64,000 nucleotides of DNA from Solitalea agri (GTDB lineage Bacteria; Bacteroidota; Bacteroidia; Sphingobacteriales; Sphingobacteriaceae), in NCBI RefSeq assembly GCF_023914155.1, contig NZ_JAMWYS010000053.1, positions 244,056 to 308,055 on the forward strand, in the 5' to 3' direction. The translations under genes were made by a program, and so were the position numbers. How positions within the stretch are numbered: the first letter of the stretch is position 1; each line of letters opens with the position of its first letter. Below the pieces are notes generated by a model. The model was given only the letters and a program-made list of their open reading frames with translations, was not told where the DNA came from and searched no databases. Of the stretch, positions 26,143 to 35,290 are shown piece after piece.

Positions 26143-27201
26143 ATGGAGTATTCAACCTATAGTGTAGAAGATCTTTTAACAGATGAGAGTTTTATTAACT
26201 ACTGTGAAGGCAAATCAGAAGCTGATACAGCGTTATGGACTGCTATTGAAAATGAAATGCCCGAATTGTCGCCAAAAATAGCAGAGGCAAAAAGGTTGTA
26301 TTCGATGTTAGCGGTAACAAACAAAGCCGAAAAGGAACAGGCTTTATTGCGTTTGAAACGTAAAATTGAATCAATTGAAGAAGCGTCAAATCTGGAAACA
26401 GAAATAACAATTCCTTCGATTAAACGCCGGATTGCATGGTACTCCGTTGCAGCTGCAGTTTTAGTATTGTTGGGAGTGTTTGCCGTTTTGCAAACGAAGG
26501 AGTCTTCACCTTATCTGATTTCAGTTCAGAATAATTTCAGCGATTTTAAAGTTGTTGCCAGTACTAAATCAAATGAGCGTAAATCCATTGTTTTGCCTGA
26601 CGGAAGTAAAGTCGTTCTAAATGGATTAACGACACTTAAAATAGCCAATGCTTACAATAAAGAGGATCGTGTTTTACTGTTAAATGGTGAAGCCTTTTTT
26701 GAGGTAAGCCACGACAAAAGCAGGCCATTTGTTGTAATTGCTAATAAAACTACCACTACTGCTTTAGGAACTTCCTTTAAAATAAAAAATTACACATCTA
26801 CCCATGATTGCTCAATCATGCTTCAAACCGGTAAGGTAAGAGTTGAGTCGTTTGCCAAAGAAAATAAAATACAGCGTACACAATTACTACCCGGTGAGCA
26901 GGTTTCCTTACCATCAGCCAGCGCCGAATTGCTTAAATCGAAGTTTAATAACAATGAAATTGATAACTGGCTTCAGCGCAAGTTGGTGTTTTCAAAAGCT
27001 AGTCTTAATGAAATCAAGGCTAAGCTAAATGCTATTTATCATGTGGAGATAACGGTTGAAAATACTCCTGAAAATAAAGTGGCCTTTACCGGCGAGTTTA
27101 AGAATGAGTCGCTTGAGCAGGTGTTAGATGCTATCGGTTTTTCCAATCATTTCATCTATACTATCTCTAATAATCAAGTCAACCTAAAATTTGAAAAATA
27201 A
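26143..27201 (+). CDS. FecR-family anti-sigma factor
   Basis: The 352-residue inner-membrane protein has a cytoplasmic N-terminal part and one membrane helix (about 97-115). A periplasmic FecR domain follows (S-I-V-L-P-D-G-S-K-V-V-L-N near 148; G-E-A-F-F-E-V near 182; G-T-S-F-K-I near 207), with a DUF4974-type C-terminus (about 280-350). Such proteins bind an ECF sigma factor and release it when a TonB-dependent transducer signals. The next gene, 22 bp downstream, is a SusC with the N-terminal STN domain that makes that contact. The expected upstream ECF gene is absent; the nearest is at 35291 on the other strand. Confidence 0.92.
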   Translation: MEYSTYSVEDLLTDESFINYCEGKSEADTALWTAIENEMPELSPKIAEAKRLYSMLAVTNKAEKEQALLRLKRKIESIEEASNLETEITIPSIKRRIAWYSVAAAVLVLLGVFAVLQTKESSPYLISVQNNFSDFKVVASTKSNERKSIVLPDGSKVVLNGLTTLKIANAYNKEDRVLLLNGEAFFEVSHDKSRPFVVIANKTTTTALGTSFKIKNYTSTHDCSIMLQTGKVRVESFAKENKIQRTQLLPGEQVSLPSASAELLKSKFNNNEIDNWLQRKLVFSKASLNEIKAKLNAIYHVEITVENTPENKVAFTGEFKNESLEQVLDAIGFSNHFIYTISNNQVNLKFEK

Positions 27202-27223
27202 TAACTAACCTAACTTTTATACT

Positions 27224-30200
27224 ATGCAAAAAGCTTTACTGTATTATCGGTTCTATGGGCTTAAAAAGCGATTGTTCTTATTGATCGTTTTTTTACTGTC
27301 TCTTCCCGGATTTGCCCAGTCGAAGGAAGCTTTGTATTCTTTTAAATGGAAAGCAACCCCGGTGCAGCAGGTGTTTCAACAGATTGAACAAGAATCTGGT
27401 TTACGATTTTCATACAATCCGCTGGATATTGATCTGAGTAGAAAACTTGATTTAGAAATATCTAATCAGCGAATTGAAAAGATATTATCTATTGTTTCAG
27501 AAAAGATAGATATCAAATGCCTGATAAAAGGGGAGATCGTAATGGTTCAGGCCTTAAAGAAAGAGCCGTTTGTTTTAAAAGGGCTGGTAGTTGATAATAA
27601 GCAGGTGCCACTTTCGGGTGTTCCGATTTATAATGCTACTTCGAAAAAAGGAACCTCAACAGATGCTTCCGGAAAGTTTAGTATTTCGGCAGAAAACGGT
27701 GATCAGATCATTTTTAAATTTATCGGCTTTGTTTCGCAAACGATTACCGCCAATGCCACTCAAAATAATATTACCGTTGTTTTATTAGACGATGTAAAAA
27801 AACTGGATGAAACGGTGGTAACGGCTTTAGGTATTAAGCGCGAACAAAAGGCTTTATCCTATGCGTATTCTGAGGTTCAGGGCAATGAACTTAAAAAAGC
27901 ACGAGAAACCAATGTTATTAACTCACTTGCTGGTCGTGTGCCGGGTTTAGTGGTGAATAGCACCGCCGGTGGACCTGCCGGTTCATCAAGGGTGATCATC
28001 AGGGGTAATACATCTATCACCGGGAATAATCAACCTTTATATGTGGTGGATGGGATGCCTATTGATAACTCCAACTACGGTCAGGTAGGAAGTGATAAGT
28101 TTTCGGGTGGCGTAGATATGGGTGACGCAATTTCGGCGATTAACCCTGATGATATTGATAAGATAAGCGTATTAAAAGGTCCTTCTGCTTCGGCGCTTTA
28201 TGGTAGCCGCGCGGCAAATGGGGTTATTTTAATTACCACCAAAAAGGGAAGCGCCAGTAAAGAACTGGGGGTTGAGTTCAATAGTTCTTCAACCTTCGAA
28301 AATCAGCTAACCAGTTTTGATGGCTATCAATATCAATACGGACAAGGAACAAAACAGAACATTGCTCAAGACGCTAGTCAGGCACGTACCACCTTGTTCT
28401 CTAACTTCGGTCCTCGATTAGATGCCAGTCTGTCCGCTCCTTCGTTCGATGGTGTTAACCGTCCCTATGCGCTGGTAAAAGATAATATCAGCGGATTTTT
28501 CAGAACCGGCTCCACATTTACCAATACCATTTCATTAACCAATTCAGCTGAAAAATCATCCTTCAGGTTTTCAGCTTCTAACCTTACCAACAATGATATT
28601 GTTCCGGGCAGCGAAATGAAGCGCAACTCTTTCACATTTAATGGCAACTCGCAATTCGGATCGAAGTTAAACCTCGAAGCAAGAGCTTTTTACATGAATG
28701 AGAAGGTTACTAACCGTCCGGCAATGGCCGATGATCCAAGTAACATCGGGAACAGCTTTGTGGGCTTGGCTAACAACGTTGATCAGGCTCAATTTTCTAC
28801 TGGATATAAAGATGAGTTAGGAAACTATGTTGATTGGGGAGGTGGACAGTATCGCATTAATCCGTATTGGGTAATTAACGAAATGGAGAACACCACCAAG
28901 AAAGATCGCATTTTAGGAGCTTTACAAGCGAACTATACATTCACCAAATGGTTGAGCTTACAAGGTCGTGCTTCAACCGACATCACTTTCCTTGATTACG
29001 GTAAATATAGTCCTAAAACCACCCCTGGTGCTCTTTCGGGCCGCTTAGATAAAAGAGATCAGCGCTATTCAACTACTGAAGCCGATCTATTATTATCGTT
29101 CCAACATCAGGTTACTAAAGATATTAACCTATCGGCTCGTTTAGGTGGTAGTTTATCGCGTATAAACAGCTATGGAACCACCACCGTGTATAGCAATATG
29201 ACGATGACCGATGTGGTGAGCGGAAATAGTTTTGCTGAAGATTTTCCGGTAGAAGTTCCATATGAAAAGAATACTAATTCATTTTATTTGGTGGCAAGTG
29301 GTGCCTACAAAAACTTCCTTTATCTTGATGCAACAGTAAGAAGAGATGCTTCTTCAACATTGCCGGAGGATAATAACACGTATTATTACCCATCGGTTGG
29401 AGCAAGTTTCGTGTTCACTGATGCCTTTAAGTTGAATAACAATATCATCTCATTCGGTAAAGTAAGAGCTTCTGCAGCCGAAGTAGGTAATGATACCGAT
29501 CCATACCAACTGGATCTATATTACTCACTCAACCCAATAACCATTAATGGTAATTCGGGAGGAGGTATTTCATCAAGTGTTCTGCCTAACAAAGATCTTA
29601 AACCTACCCGTACCCGTTCATATGAATTTGGTACTGAACTTAAGTTCTTGAAAAATAGGCTTGGCGTTGATTTTACTTATTATAATTCTGAATCAAGAGA
29701 TCAGATCAACAGGGTTCCGGCTCCAATTTCATCCGGATTTACCTACCAGATTATCAATGCCGGTGTAATTTCAAACAAAGGGGTGGAGTTATTATTAACC
29801 GGTAAGCCAGTTGTTTCCAAAAACTTTAACTGGGATATAGGTTTCAACTTTGCCCGTAACGTAAACAATGTTGAATCATTAGCTGAAGGCGTTCCGTTTT
29901 TAACACTTTCGGATGCCCGCTGGATGGGTGTTTCGGTAGTTGCTATGCCGGGCGTTCCATACGGTTCTATTCTGGCTTATGATTATCAAAAAGATCCTTC
30001 CGGCAATATTATTCTCGATCCTGTAACCCTTACACCTGCTACAAGCAATGAACGTCATTTGGTGGGTAAAGGTGCATTTAGCTGGACAGGTGGTTTGATC
30101 AACACCTTTAACTATAAAAACTTTGCGCTAAACGCCGTAGTTGATATTAAGCAAGGCGCTGATTTGTTTTCAATGACCAATCTTTTTGCAGCTATCCGTG

Positions 30201-30703
30201 GTAGTTTATCTTCTACATTGGAAGGTCGTGCCGAATGGATTGAATCGGAAGAAAAACGAATGTCGGCAGGGAAGACCCCGGACGAATGGAAAGCGATGGG
30301 CAATGTGAAAGGGTATGTGCCAAAAGGTGTGGTACAAACCGGTACCGATTCGAACGGAAATCCAGTTTATTCACAAAATACGCAAGCCGTTGATCCTTCG
30401 GTTTACTGGGGACAAATTTATACCGATGGAAACGGTGTTGCCCGTCCATACATTTATGATGCTACCTATGTTAAAATGCGCGAACTGTCGCTCAGTTATT
30501 CATTACCAGCATCACTTTTATCAAAATGGAAAGTTAAATCATTAGCAGTTGCGTTGGTAAGCCGAAACCCATTCATTATTTATAAGAATGTTCCGAACGT
30601 TGATCCGGACTCGAATTATAATAATGGGAACGGACAAGGCTTTGAGTATGGTTCTTTGCCGTCTCGCCGCAGCTGGGGTATTAACCTTAATCTTAGATTT
30701 TAA
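27224..30703 (+). CDS. SusC/RagA-type TonB-dependent transporter with STN transducer domain
   Basis: The 1159-residue outer-membrane protein has a signal peptide (cut near G-F-A-Q-S, residue 33) and an STN domain (about 35-115) that contacts FecR. A carboxypeptidase-regulatory-like domain follows (about 120-195), then a TonB-dependent plug (L-D-E-T-V-V-T-A-L-G-I near 203; P-L-Y-V-V-D-G-M-P-I-D near 277). A long 22-strand barrel ends in N-L-N-L-R-F. SusC proteins import oligosaccharides with their SusD lid. The intact STN domain means it should also signal through FecR, so the locus is probably induced by its own substrate. Confidence 0.95.
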   Translation: MQKALLYYRFYGLKKRLFLLIVFLLSLPGFAQSKEALYSFKWKATPVQQVFQQIEQESGLRFSYNPLDIDLSRKLDLEISNQRIEKILSIVSEKIDIKCLIKGEIVMVQALKKEPFVLKGLVVDNKQVPLSGVPIYNATSKKGTSTDASGKFSISAENGDQIIFKFIGFVSQTITANATQNNITVVLLDDVKKLDETVVTALGIKREQKALSYAYSEVQGNELKKARETNVINSLAGRVPGLVVNSTAGGPAGSSRVIIRGNTSITGNNQPLYVVDGMPIDNSNYGQVGSDKFSGGVDMGDAISAINPDDIDKISVLKGPSASALYGSRAANGVILITTKKGSASKELGVEFNSSSTFENQLTSFDGYQYQYGQGTKQNIAQDASQARTTLFSNFGPRLDASLSAPSFDGVNRPYALVKDNISGFFRTGSTFTNTISLTNSAEKSSFRFSASNLTNNDIVPGSEMKRNSFTFNGNSQFGSKLNLEARAFYMNEKVTNRPAMADDPSNIGNSFVGLANNVDQAQFSTGYKDELGNYVDWGGGQYRINPYWVINEMENTTKKDRILGALQANYTFTKWLSLQGRASTDITFLDYGKYSPKTTPGALSGRLDKRDQRYSTTEADLLLSFQHQVTKDINLSARLGGSLSRINSYGTTTVYSNMTMTDVVSGNSFAEDFPVEVPYEKNTNSFYLVASGAYKNFLYLDATVRRDASSTLPEDNNTYYYPSVGASFVFTDAFKLNNNIISFGKVRASAAEVGNDTDPYQLDLYYSLNPITINGNSGGGISSSVLPNKDLKPTRTRSYEFGTELKFLKNRLGVDFTYYNSESRDQINRVPAPISSGFTYQIINAGVISNKGVELLLTGKPVVSKNFNWDIGFNFARNVNNVESLAEGVPFLTLSDARWMGVSVVAMPGVPYGSILAYDYQKDPSGNIILDPVTLTPATSNERHLVGKGAFSWTGGLINTFNYKNFALNAVVDIKQGADLFSMTNLFAAIRGSLSSTLEGRAEWIESEEKRMSAGKTPDEWKAMGNVKGYVPKGVVQTGTDSNGNPVYSQNTQAVDPSVYWGQIYTDGNGVARPYIYDATYVKMRELSLSYSLPASLLSKWKVKSLAVALVSRNPFIIYKNVPNVDPDSNYNNGNGQGFEYGSLPSRRSWGINLNLRF

Positions 30704-30732
30704 TCATGGCTTTTCATCTTAATAACAATAAA

Positions 30733-32316
30733 ATGAAACGATATAAAGGAAAACTGTTTATGATAGCACTCTTGTCGTTGCTGTCGACTTCCTGTAACGA
30801 TTTTGGAGATCTGAATACCGATCCTACCAAATCAGCCAATCTCGATGCCTCGAAGCAACTGACCTTGGTGCAGGTTCGTTTTTCAGGCGATTTAGAAGTA
30901 AATGAAAAATTGGCCGGTGTAATGACCATGCCGCTAGTTCAGCAAATAGGTGGTATTTGGTTAAATCGTTATGGGCAAATGTATATAAAGAGTAAGCCCT
31001 ATTTAACCTCGCTTTGGGATTTTACCTATGGAAATGATGTGTTGAATATTGTTGACGCGGTTGAACGGACCAAAAACGATCCTACGCAAAGCAACCTGAA
31101 CGCGGTATGTCGTATTATGAAGGTGTACGAGTTTGCTCGTATGACCGACCTATATGGCGATATTCCATATTTTCAGGCTGGTAAAGCCTATTCAGAAGGA
31201 ATTGTAAGACCTGAATATACTGCTCAGGAGCAGATTTATGACGATTTCTTTAAAGAGCTTTCGGAAGCCTCGACTCAGTTAGATGTTTCTAAGGATCCTG
31301 TGTCGGGCGATTTATTTTACAATGGAAATATTGGTGCCTGGAAAAAATTTGCCAACTCGTTGCATTTGCGCCTGGCCATGCGCCTGGTGAAAATAAATCC
31401 AACAAAAGCAAAAGCGGAGGCCGAAGCAGCATTCAATGCCGGTTTGTTTACCAGCAATGCCGACATCTGTATGCTAAAGCATGAGAACGTGCAAAACGAT
31501 TATGTTGATTATCGTGGTAATGGCGTTTCTGTGGCTTTCAATCAGTCAGAAGTTATTCCTCGTGTTTGTAATACATTTATTGAAAAACTGCGCAATACGA
31601 ACGATCCTCGTTTAAAATACCTGGTTAAATACTATCTCGATATTCCTTATAAGCCTTTTGACAGAACTGATGTTACCGAACAGGTGGTAGCTAAAATCGG
31701 TTACCAGGGTGTGGCCAAAGGAAGTTATATCTGGGACGACTGGATGAGCGGGATTGATATTGAAGTTCCTGGTCGTGGTACGGTAACGCTTACCAATAAT
31801 GAGCAAAAAGCTCAGCTGGATATCAGTATGATCAGGAATAATGCACCTTTTCTGCATTTAACGTATGCCGAAGTTGAGTTTTTACTGGCTGATGCTGCCA
31901 AACGTTTTAGTGTTAACTGGGGTGGAGATGCCGAATCGCATTACAAAAAAGGTATTGCAGCTGCTATGAGTCAGTTAAGCCTGTATCCCGGTGGTCCTGT
32001 TATTCCAGCAAGTGAGATCAATACATTCGTTCAGGGAAATGGTTTTGTTCCGGGCAGAGAGCTCGAGCAGATCAACACACAGTTATGGATCGCTTTGTTA
32101 ATGAACGGTCCGGAGGCCTATGCTAACTGGAGACGATCAGGCTATCCGGTGTTAACACCTGCACATAACCCTGATTCGGAAGAAACAGCGATACCTCGTC
32201 GATTTGAATATCCACTTACCGAGCAAGAGCAAAATGCAACTAACTATAATAAGGCTGTTCAGGCTTTGGGCGGTTCCGACAGTTGGTTGAAAAATGTTTG
32301 GTGGGACAAGCAATAA
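30733..32316 (+). CDS. SusD/RagB-family outer-membrane glycan-binding lipoprotein
   Basis: The start is set at ATG 30733, which gives a lipoprotein signal (F-M-I-A-L-L-S-L-L-S-T-S-C-N). An upstream ATG at 30706 would add nine residues. The mature protein (about 510 residues) has the helical TPR-like SusD fold with N-D-F-G-D-L-N-T-D-P-T after the lipid Cys and a C-terminal P-R-R-F-E-Y-P-L near 490. SusD caps the SusC barrel and binds the glycan. It is coupled to susC (2-bp to 29-bp gap) and followed directly by the GH18 genes. Confidence 0.93.
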   Translation: MKRYKGKLFMIALLSLLSTSCNDFGDLNTDPTKSANLDASKQLTLVQVRFSGDLEVNEKLAGVMTMPLVQQIGGIWLNRYGQMYIKSKPYLTSLWDFTYGNDVLNIVDAVERTKNDPTQSNLNAVCRIMKVYEFARMTDLYGDIPYFQAGKAYSEGIVRPEYTAQEQIYDDFFKELSEASTQLDVSKDPVSGDLFYNGNIGAWKKFANSLHLRLAMRLVKINPTKAKAEAEAAFNAGLFTSNADICMLKHENVQNDYVDYRGNGVSVAFNQSEVIPRVCNTFIEKLRNTNDPRLKYLVKYYLDIPYKPFDRTDVTEQVVAKIGYQGVAKGSYIWDDWMSGIDIEVPGRGTVTLTNNEQKAQLDISMIRNNAPFLHLTYAEVEFLLADAAKRFSVNWGGDAESHYKKGIAAAMSQLSLYPGGPVIPASEINTFVQGNGFVPGRELEQINTQLWIALLMNGPEAYANWRRSGYPVLTPAHNPDSEETAIPRRFEYPLTEQEQNATNYNKAVQALGGSDSWLKNVWWDKQ

Positions 32317-32326
32317 TGATTTTGAA

Positions 32327-33337
32327 ATGAAAGTAAGTAAGTTAATTGTCTGTCTTTTTGGGGTGTTAAGCGTTTTGGCAAGCTGTAAAAAATCAGAGGC
32401 CAATCCGCAGCCACCGGTAAAGGATCCTGAAAATAAATTCAGAATTGTCGGCTATTTATTCAATTCCGGCGGCCTTTCACAAGAATCAGCGAGTGTTGAT
32501 TTCAGCAAGATTACTCATCTGAACATTGCATTTATCAACCCTGATGCTAATGGTAATTTAACTGTTAGTGCCGATTTGGATCAGGTAATTGCTAGAGCGC
32601 ATGTAAGCAATGTGAAAGTGTTGTTTTCTTTCGGTGGAGGAGATCCTCCTGCGCATTTGAAAGATCTGGTTAAGGAAGATAAGCGGGCTGCATTTATTGA
32701 AAAACTGGTTGACTTAGCCGTTAAGCATAATTTCGACGGTATTGATGTTGACCTTGAAGGCGATTTTATCGACAGTAATTATGAAGCTTTTATCCTTGCG
32801 CTTGATGCTCGTGTAAAAGCCAATAATAAGTTACTTACTGCTGCGGTAGCATCATGGAATCATTACAACATTTCCGATAAAGCACTTGCCCGATTCGATT
32901 TTATTAATGTAATGTCGTATGATAAAACGGGCCCTTGGAATAAAGCGAACCCAGGGCAGCATGCTCCTTACTCAATGGCCGTGGATGATATTCAGTTGTG
33001 GAATGTGACTCGTAAAGTTCCCGCCGAAAAAATCAGTTTAGGACTTCCATTTTATGGTTACTGCTTTGGAACTGATTTGCCCGATTACATGACCTATAAA
33101 GACATTGTCTCAACTTATCCTGGATCTGAAAACGCAGACCAAGTGGATGTACCAGCTAAAGGAACGGTGTATTACAATGGAATCCCAACCATTAAAAGTA
33201 AGGTTACACTTGCCTTTGAAAAACAATTGGGGGGGGTAATGATCTGGCAGTTGCTGCAAGATGCTAACGATTCAAAATCATTGTTGAAAGCCATTAATGA
33301 GGTGGTTGATTTGCATAATAATTTAAGTAACAAGTGA
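32327..33337 (+). CDS. GH18 lipoprotein, catalytically complete (chitinase or endo-beta-N-acetylglucosaminidase)
   Basis: The start is ATG 32327, giving a lipoprotein signal (L-S-V-L-A-S-C-K). The frame is open upstream, but that would bury the signal. The 336-residue protein is one GH18 TIM barrel (G-Y-L-F-N-S near 42; V-L-F-S-F-G-G-G near 103). The catalytic motif D137-G-I-D-V-D142-L-E144 is intact. GH18 enzymes cut beta-1,4 bonds next to GlcNAc by substrate-assisted catalysis. As an outer-membrane lipoprotein next to SusCD it would make oligosaccharides from chitin or N-glycans for import; the sequence does not tell which. Confidence 0.9.
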   Translation: MKVSKLIVCLFGVLSVLASCKKSEANPQPPVKDPENKFRIVGYLFNSGGLSQESASVDFSKITHLNIAFINPDANGNLTVSADLDQVIARAHVSNVKVLFSFGGGDPPAHLKDLVKEDKRAAFIEKLVDLAVKHNFDGIDVDLEGDFIDSNYEAFILALDARVKANNKLLTAAVASWNHYNISDKALARFDFINVMSYDKTGPWNKANPGQHAPYSMAVDDIQLWNVTRKVPAEKISLGLPFYGYCFGTDLPDYMTYKDIVSTYPGSENADQVDVPAKGTVYYNGIPTIKSKVTLAFEKQLGGVMIWQLLQDANDSKSLLKAINEVVDLHNNLSNK

Positions 33338-33359
33338 TTACTCTTAAAATTTACTTGAA

Positions 33360-34691
33360 ATGAAAAGACTTTTATATTTTCTAATTCCTGTTTTGCTGTT
33401 TGCCCTGGTAAGCGGTTGCGATAAGGAATACAAAGGGGTGGATGATGAACCTATTTACCCTCGCATCTTTGATAATAAAGGGGTATTCAGAACACCTTCC
33501 CGCATTATTTCCGAAGGTGAATCAGCTATTTACAACGGAATTACCTACTCTCCGGCAAGTGACATAAATGTTAGTTGGTTGGTGAATGACGAACAGGTTT
33601 CTACAGATACAGCCTATACATTCACACCTACTGAAGGTGGGGAGTACACCATTGTATTGAAGGTGACAACTCCTAATGGCGATACAACCAGTCGTACTTC
33701 GAAAGTATTGGTAAATCCAACTAATTACACCTTCAAGCCATATACGAATATTGCAATGTCGTACTTGTCTGAAAATGGCAAGGCTGCTGATGTAAATTGG
33801 GATGCTATAACTCATTTGGCCTTTAAATGTGCTCGTGTACTACCTGAAGGTACGTTGGATGTTTCAAACGGGGAGGTGAATCAAACCGCTGATGAAATTG
33901 TTGCCCGTGCCCACATTAATGGTGTTCCGGTGTTATTGGGAGTGAGTGGACGTTTATCGGGCATTGATGGCTGGGCCTTATACGGAAGCAATGATTTTGG
34001 CTCGGTAATTACCGATGCCGCCAAAATGCCTGCATTGGTTACAGCAATTAAAAATTATGTGACCAATAAGCGTATGGATGGCGTTGATATTATGATGACG
34101 GATATAAATGGAGTGGATGTGGATGGAAACCTTGCTGCTACCGCTAAGTTCTTAAACGCTTTGCGCGCTGAACTGCCTGCGACTGCAATTATTACGGTAA
34201 CGGTTGCGGCTGGTTGGCAACATTGGAGCTATCCTGATCTTTCAGCTGCTAGTTGGGTGAATGTGCATGCCTTTGAAGATGGTTTGACCGTTGGTCCGGG
34301 TGCACCACGAGGGCAAGCATCGAGCTATGATTACATGGTTTCATGCGCCAATATCTGGAAGAATTTCCACCTGCCAGCCAGTAAAATTGTGATTGGAATA
34401 CCGGCTTTTGGTTTACTGTACAATGCAATTGACGCAAATGGCAATAACGAAAGCTGGGGTTCTTACGGTTACACACCTTTCAAAGAAATTGTAAGGCAAG
34501 ATCCAACTGCTTATACCAAGGAGTTTATTGATGTTGCATTTGGGATTTATTATAACGGAGGTCCTTTGATTGACAAAAAGACCGAGTTTATCAAGAGTCA
34601 AGGGTTTAAAGGGGCGTATTTATGGGGAGGAGATTATGATGCCACAGCGAATAACTCGTTAATGGTAACTATACATAAAACATTAAAATAA
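33360..34691 (+). CDS. PKD-GH18-like lipoprotein with degenerate catalytic motif (probable glycan-binding protein)
   Basis: The 443-residue lipoprotein (A-L-V-S-G-C, Cys 20) has a PKD/Ig-like domain at about 50-120 (Y-T-F-T-P-T-E-G-G-E-Y-T-I). A GH18-type barrel follows from about 125 to the end. At the catalytic site the consensus D-x-x-D-x-D-x-E reads D240-G-V-D243-I-M245-M-T247: the acid/base Glu is Thr 247 and the second Asp is Met 245. It should therefore not hydrolyse glycans by the GH18 mechanism. The likely role is a surface glycan-binding protein (SGBP) working with SusCD and the active GH18 22 bp upstream. GH18-derived lectins are known elsewhere, for example mammalian chi-lectins. 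Confidence 0.85.
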   Translation: MKRLLYFLIPVLLFALVSGCDKEYKGVDDEPIYPRIFDNKGVFRTPSRIISEGESAIYNGITYSPASDINVSWLVNDEQVSTDTAYTFTPTEGGEYTIVLKVTTPNGDTTSRTSKVLVNPTNYTFKPYTNIAMSYLSENGKAADVNWDAITHLAFKCARVLPEGTLDVSNGEVNQTADEIVARAHINGVPVLLGVSGRLSGIDGWALYGSNDFGSVITDAAKMPALVTAIKNYVTNKRMDGVDIMMTDINGVDVDGNLAATAKFLNALRAELPATAIITVTVAAGWQHWSYPDLSAASWVNVHAFEDGLTVGPGAPRGQASSYDYMVSCANIWKNFHLPASKIVIGIPAFGLLYNAIDANGNNESWGSYGYTPFKEIVRQDPTAYTKEFIDVAFGIYYNGGPLIDKKTEFIKSQGFKGAYLWGGDYDATANNSLMVTIHKTLK

Positions 34692-34771
34692 CCTCGATTT
34701 ATTAATAAGCCATTGTTTAATTGAAACGCCATGTTGTGGCCTTCAGTTAACAAAAGGGTTAGTTGTTAATG

Positions 34772-34827
34772 TGCCGGCAGCGTAAGCTTTACTTAGAGAG
34801 TATCGTTTACGTGGTCCGGCATTTTTT
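34772..34827 (+). terminator. Terminator of the SusCD-GH18 operon
   Basis: A long interrupted stem (TGCCGG / CCGGCA closing pairs at 34772-34777 and 34816-34821, with CGTAA / TTACG inside) is followed by six T residues. It is 80 bp after the last GH18-like gene. Confidence 0.7.
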
Positions 34828-34973
34828 ATTTGAAAAGCGTTAAATGTATTTATATGTGATTAATCTTTAATGCTTAATGTGAGTTTTTAAGTGGTTTTGG
34901 ACGATCGATGTCTATTCAAAAAAAGAATATAGCGACAACACTCTTTTTTGTTTACAATCTCTTAGATAAAAGT

Positions 34974-35043
34974 AACTCCGTAGGAGTTTAATATTAATAG
35001 CTAAAGTTTAAATTGAATAGAATCCTGAAAGCTCCGTAGGAGC
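34974..35043. repeat. Pair of CTCCGTAGGAG palindromes
   Basis: Two copies of the palindrome CTCCGTAGGAG occur, as AACTCCGTAGGAGTT (34974-34988) and GCTCCGTAGGAGC (35031-35043). They lie directly next to the 3' end of a transposase remnant (35048-35230). REP-like palindromes beside an IS200/REP-associated transposase are a known pairing. Confidence 0.6.
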
Positions 35044-35047
35044 GAAA

Positions 35048-35230
35048 TTATTTAATCCATTCAAATAGATATTTTGCATCATAATCAATCTTATATTTCT
35101 CTAACATTTCGATATATTCTTCCTTGAATGATTTTTTTGAATGATGTTCTTCCTGGTTATTGATATAATTAATTACTGCACTTGTCATGTCAAAACTTTT
35201 TGCTGTTCGTGATTTCAAATCCTGAATTCT
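35048..35230 (-). pseudogene. C-terminal remnant of an IS200-like / REP-associated transposase
   Basis: The minus strand is open from 35230 to the stop at 35048-35050. It encodes A-V-I-N-Y-I-N-N-Q-E-E-H-H-S-K-K-S-F-K-E followed by E-Y-I-E-M-L and a final Y-L-F-E-W-I-K. The pattern Y-I-x-N-Q-x-E-H-H-x-K-x-(S/T)-F-x-E-E-Y is typical for the end of Y1 (TnpA_REP) transposases of Bacteroidota. The HUH motif and catalytic Tyr part are missing: a stop codon (35231-35233) closes the frame upstream. The fragment is therefore inactive. CTCCGTAGGAG palindromes follow its 3' end. Confidence 0.55.
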
Positions 35231-35290
35231 TTACTATCGGATTTTATATCTGAAAGAGCAATGTGTTGATCAGAAGAGTCTGTTGAGGAA

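Noticed and set aside
35048..35230. Complete IS200-type insertion sequence
   Set aside because: Only the C-terminal end is present; a stop codon closes the frame and no catalytic motifs are found.
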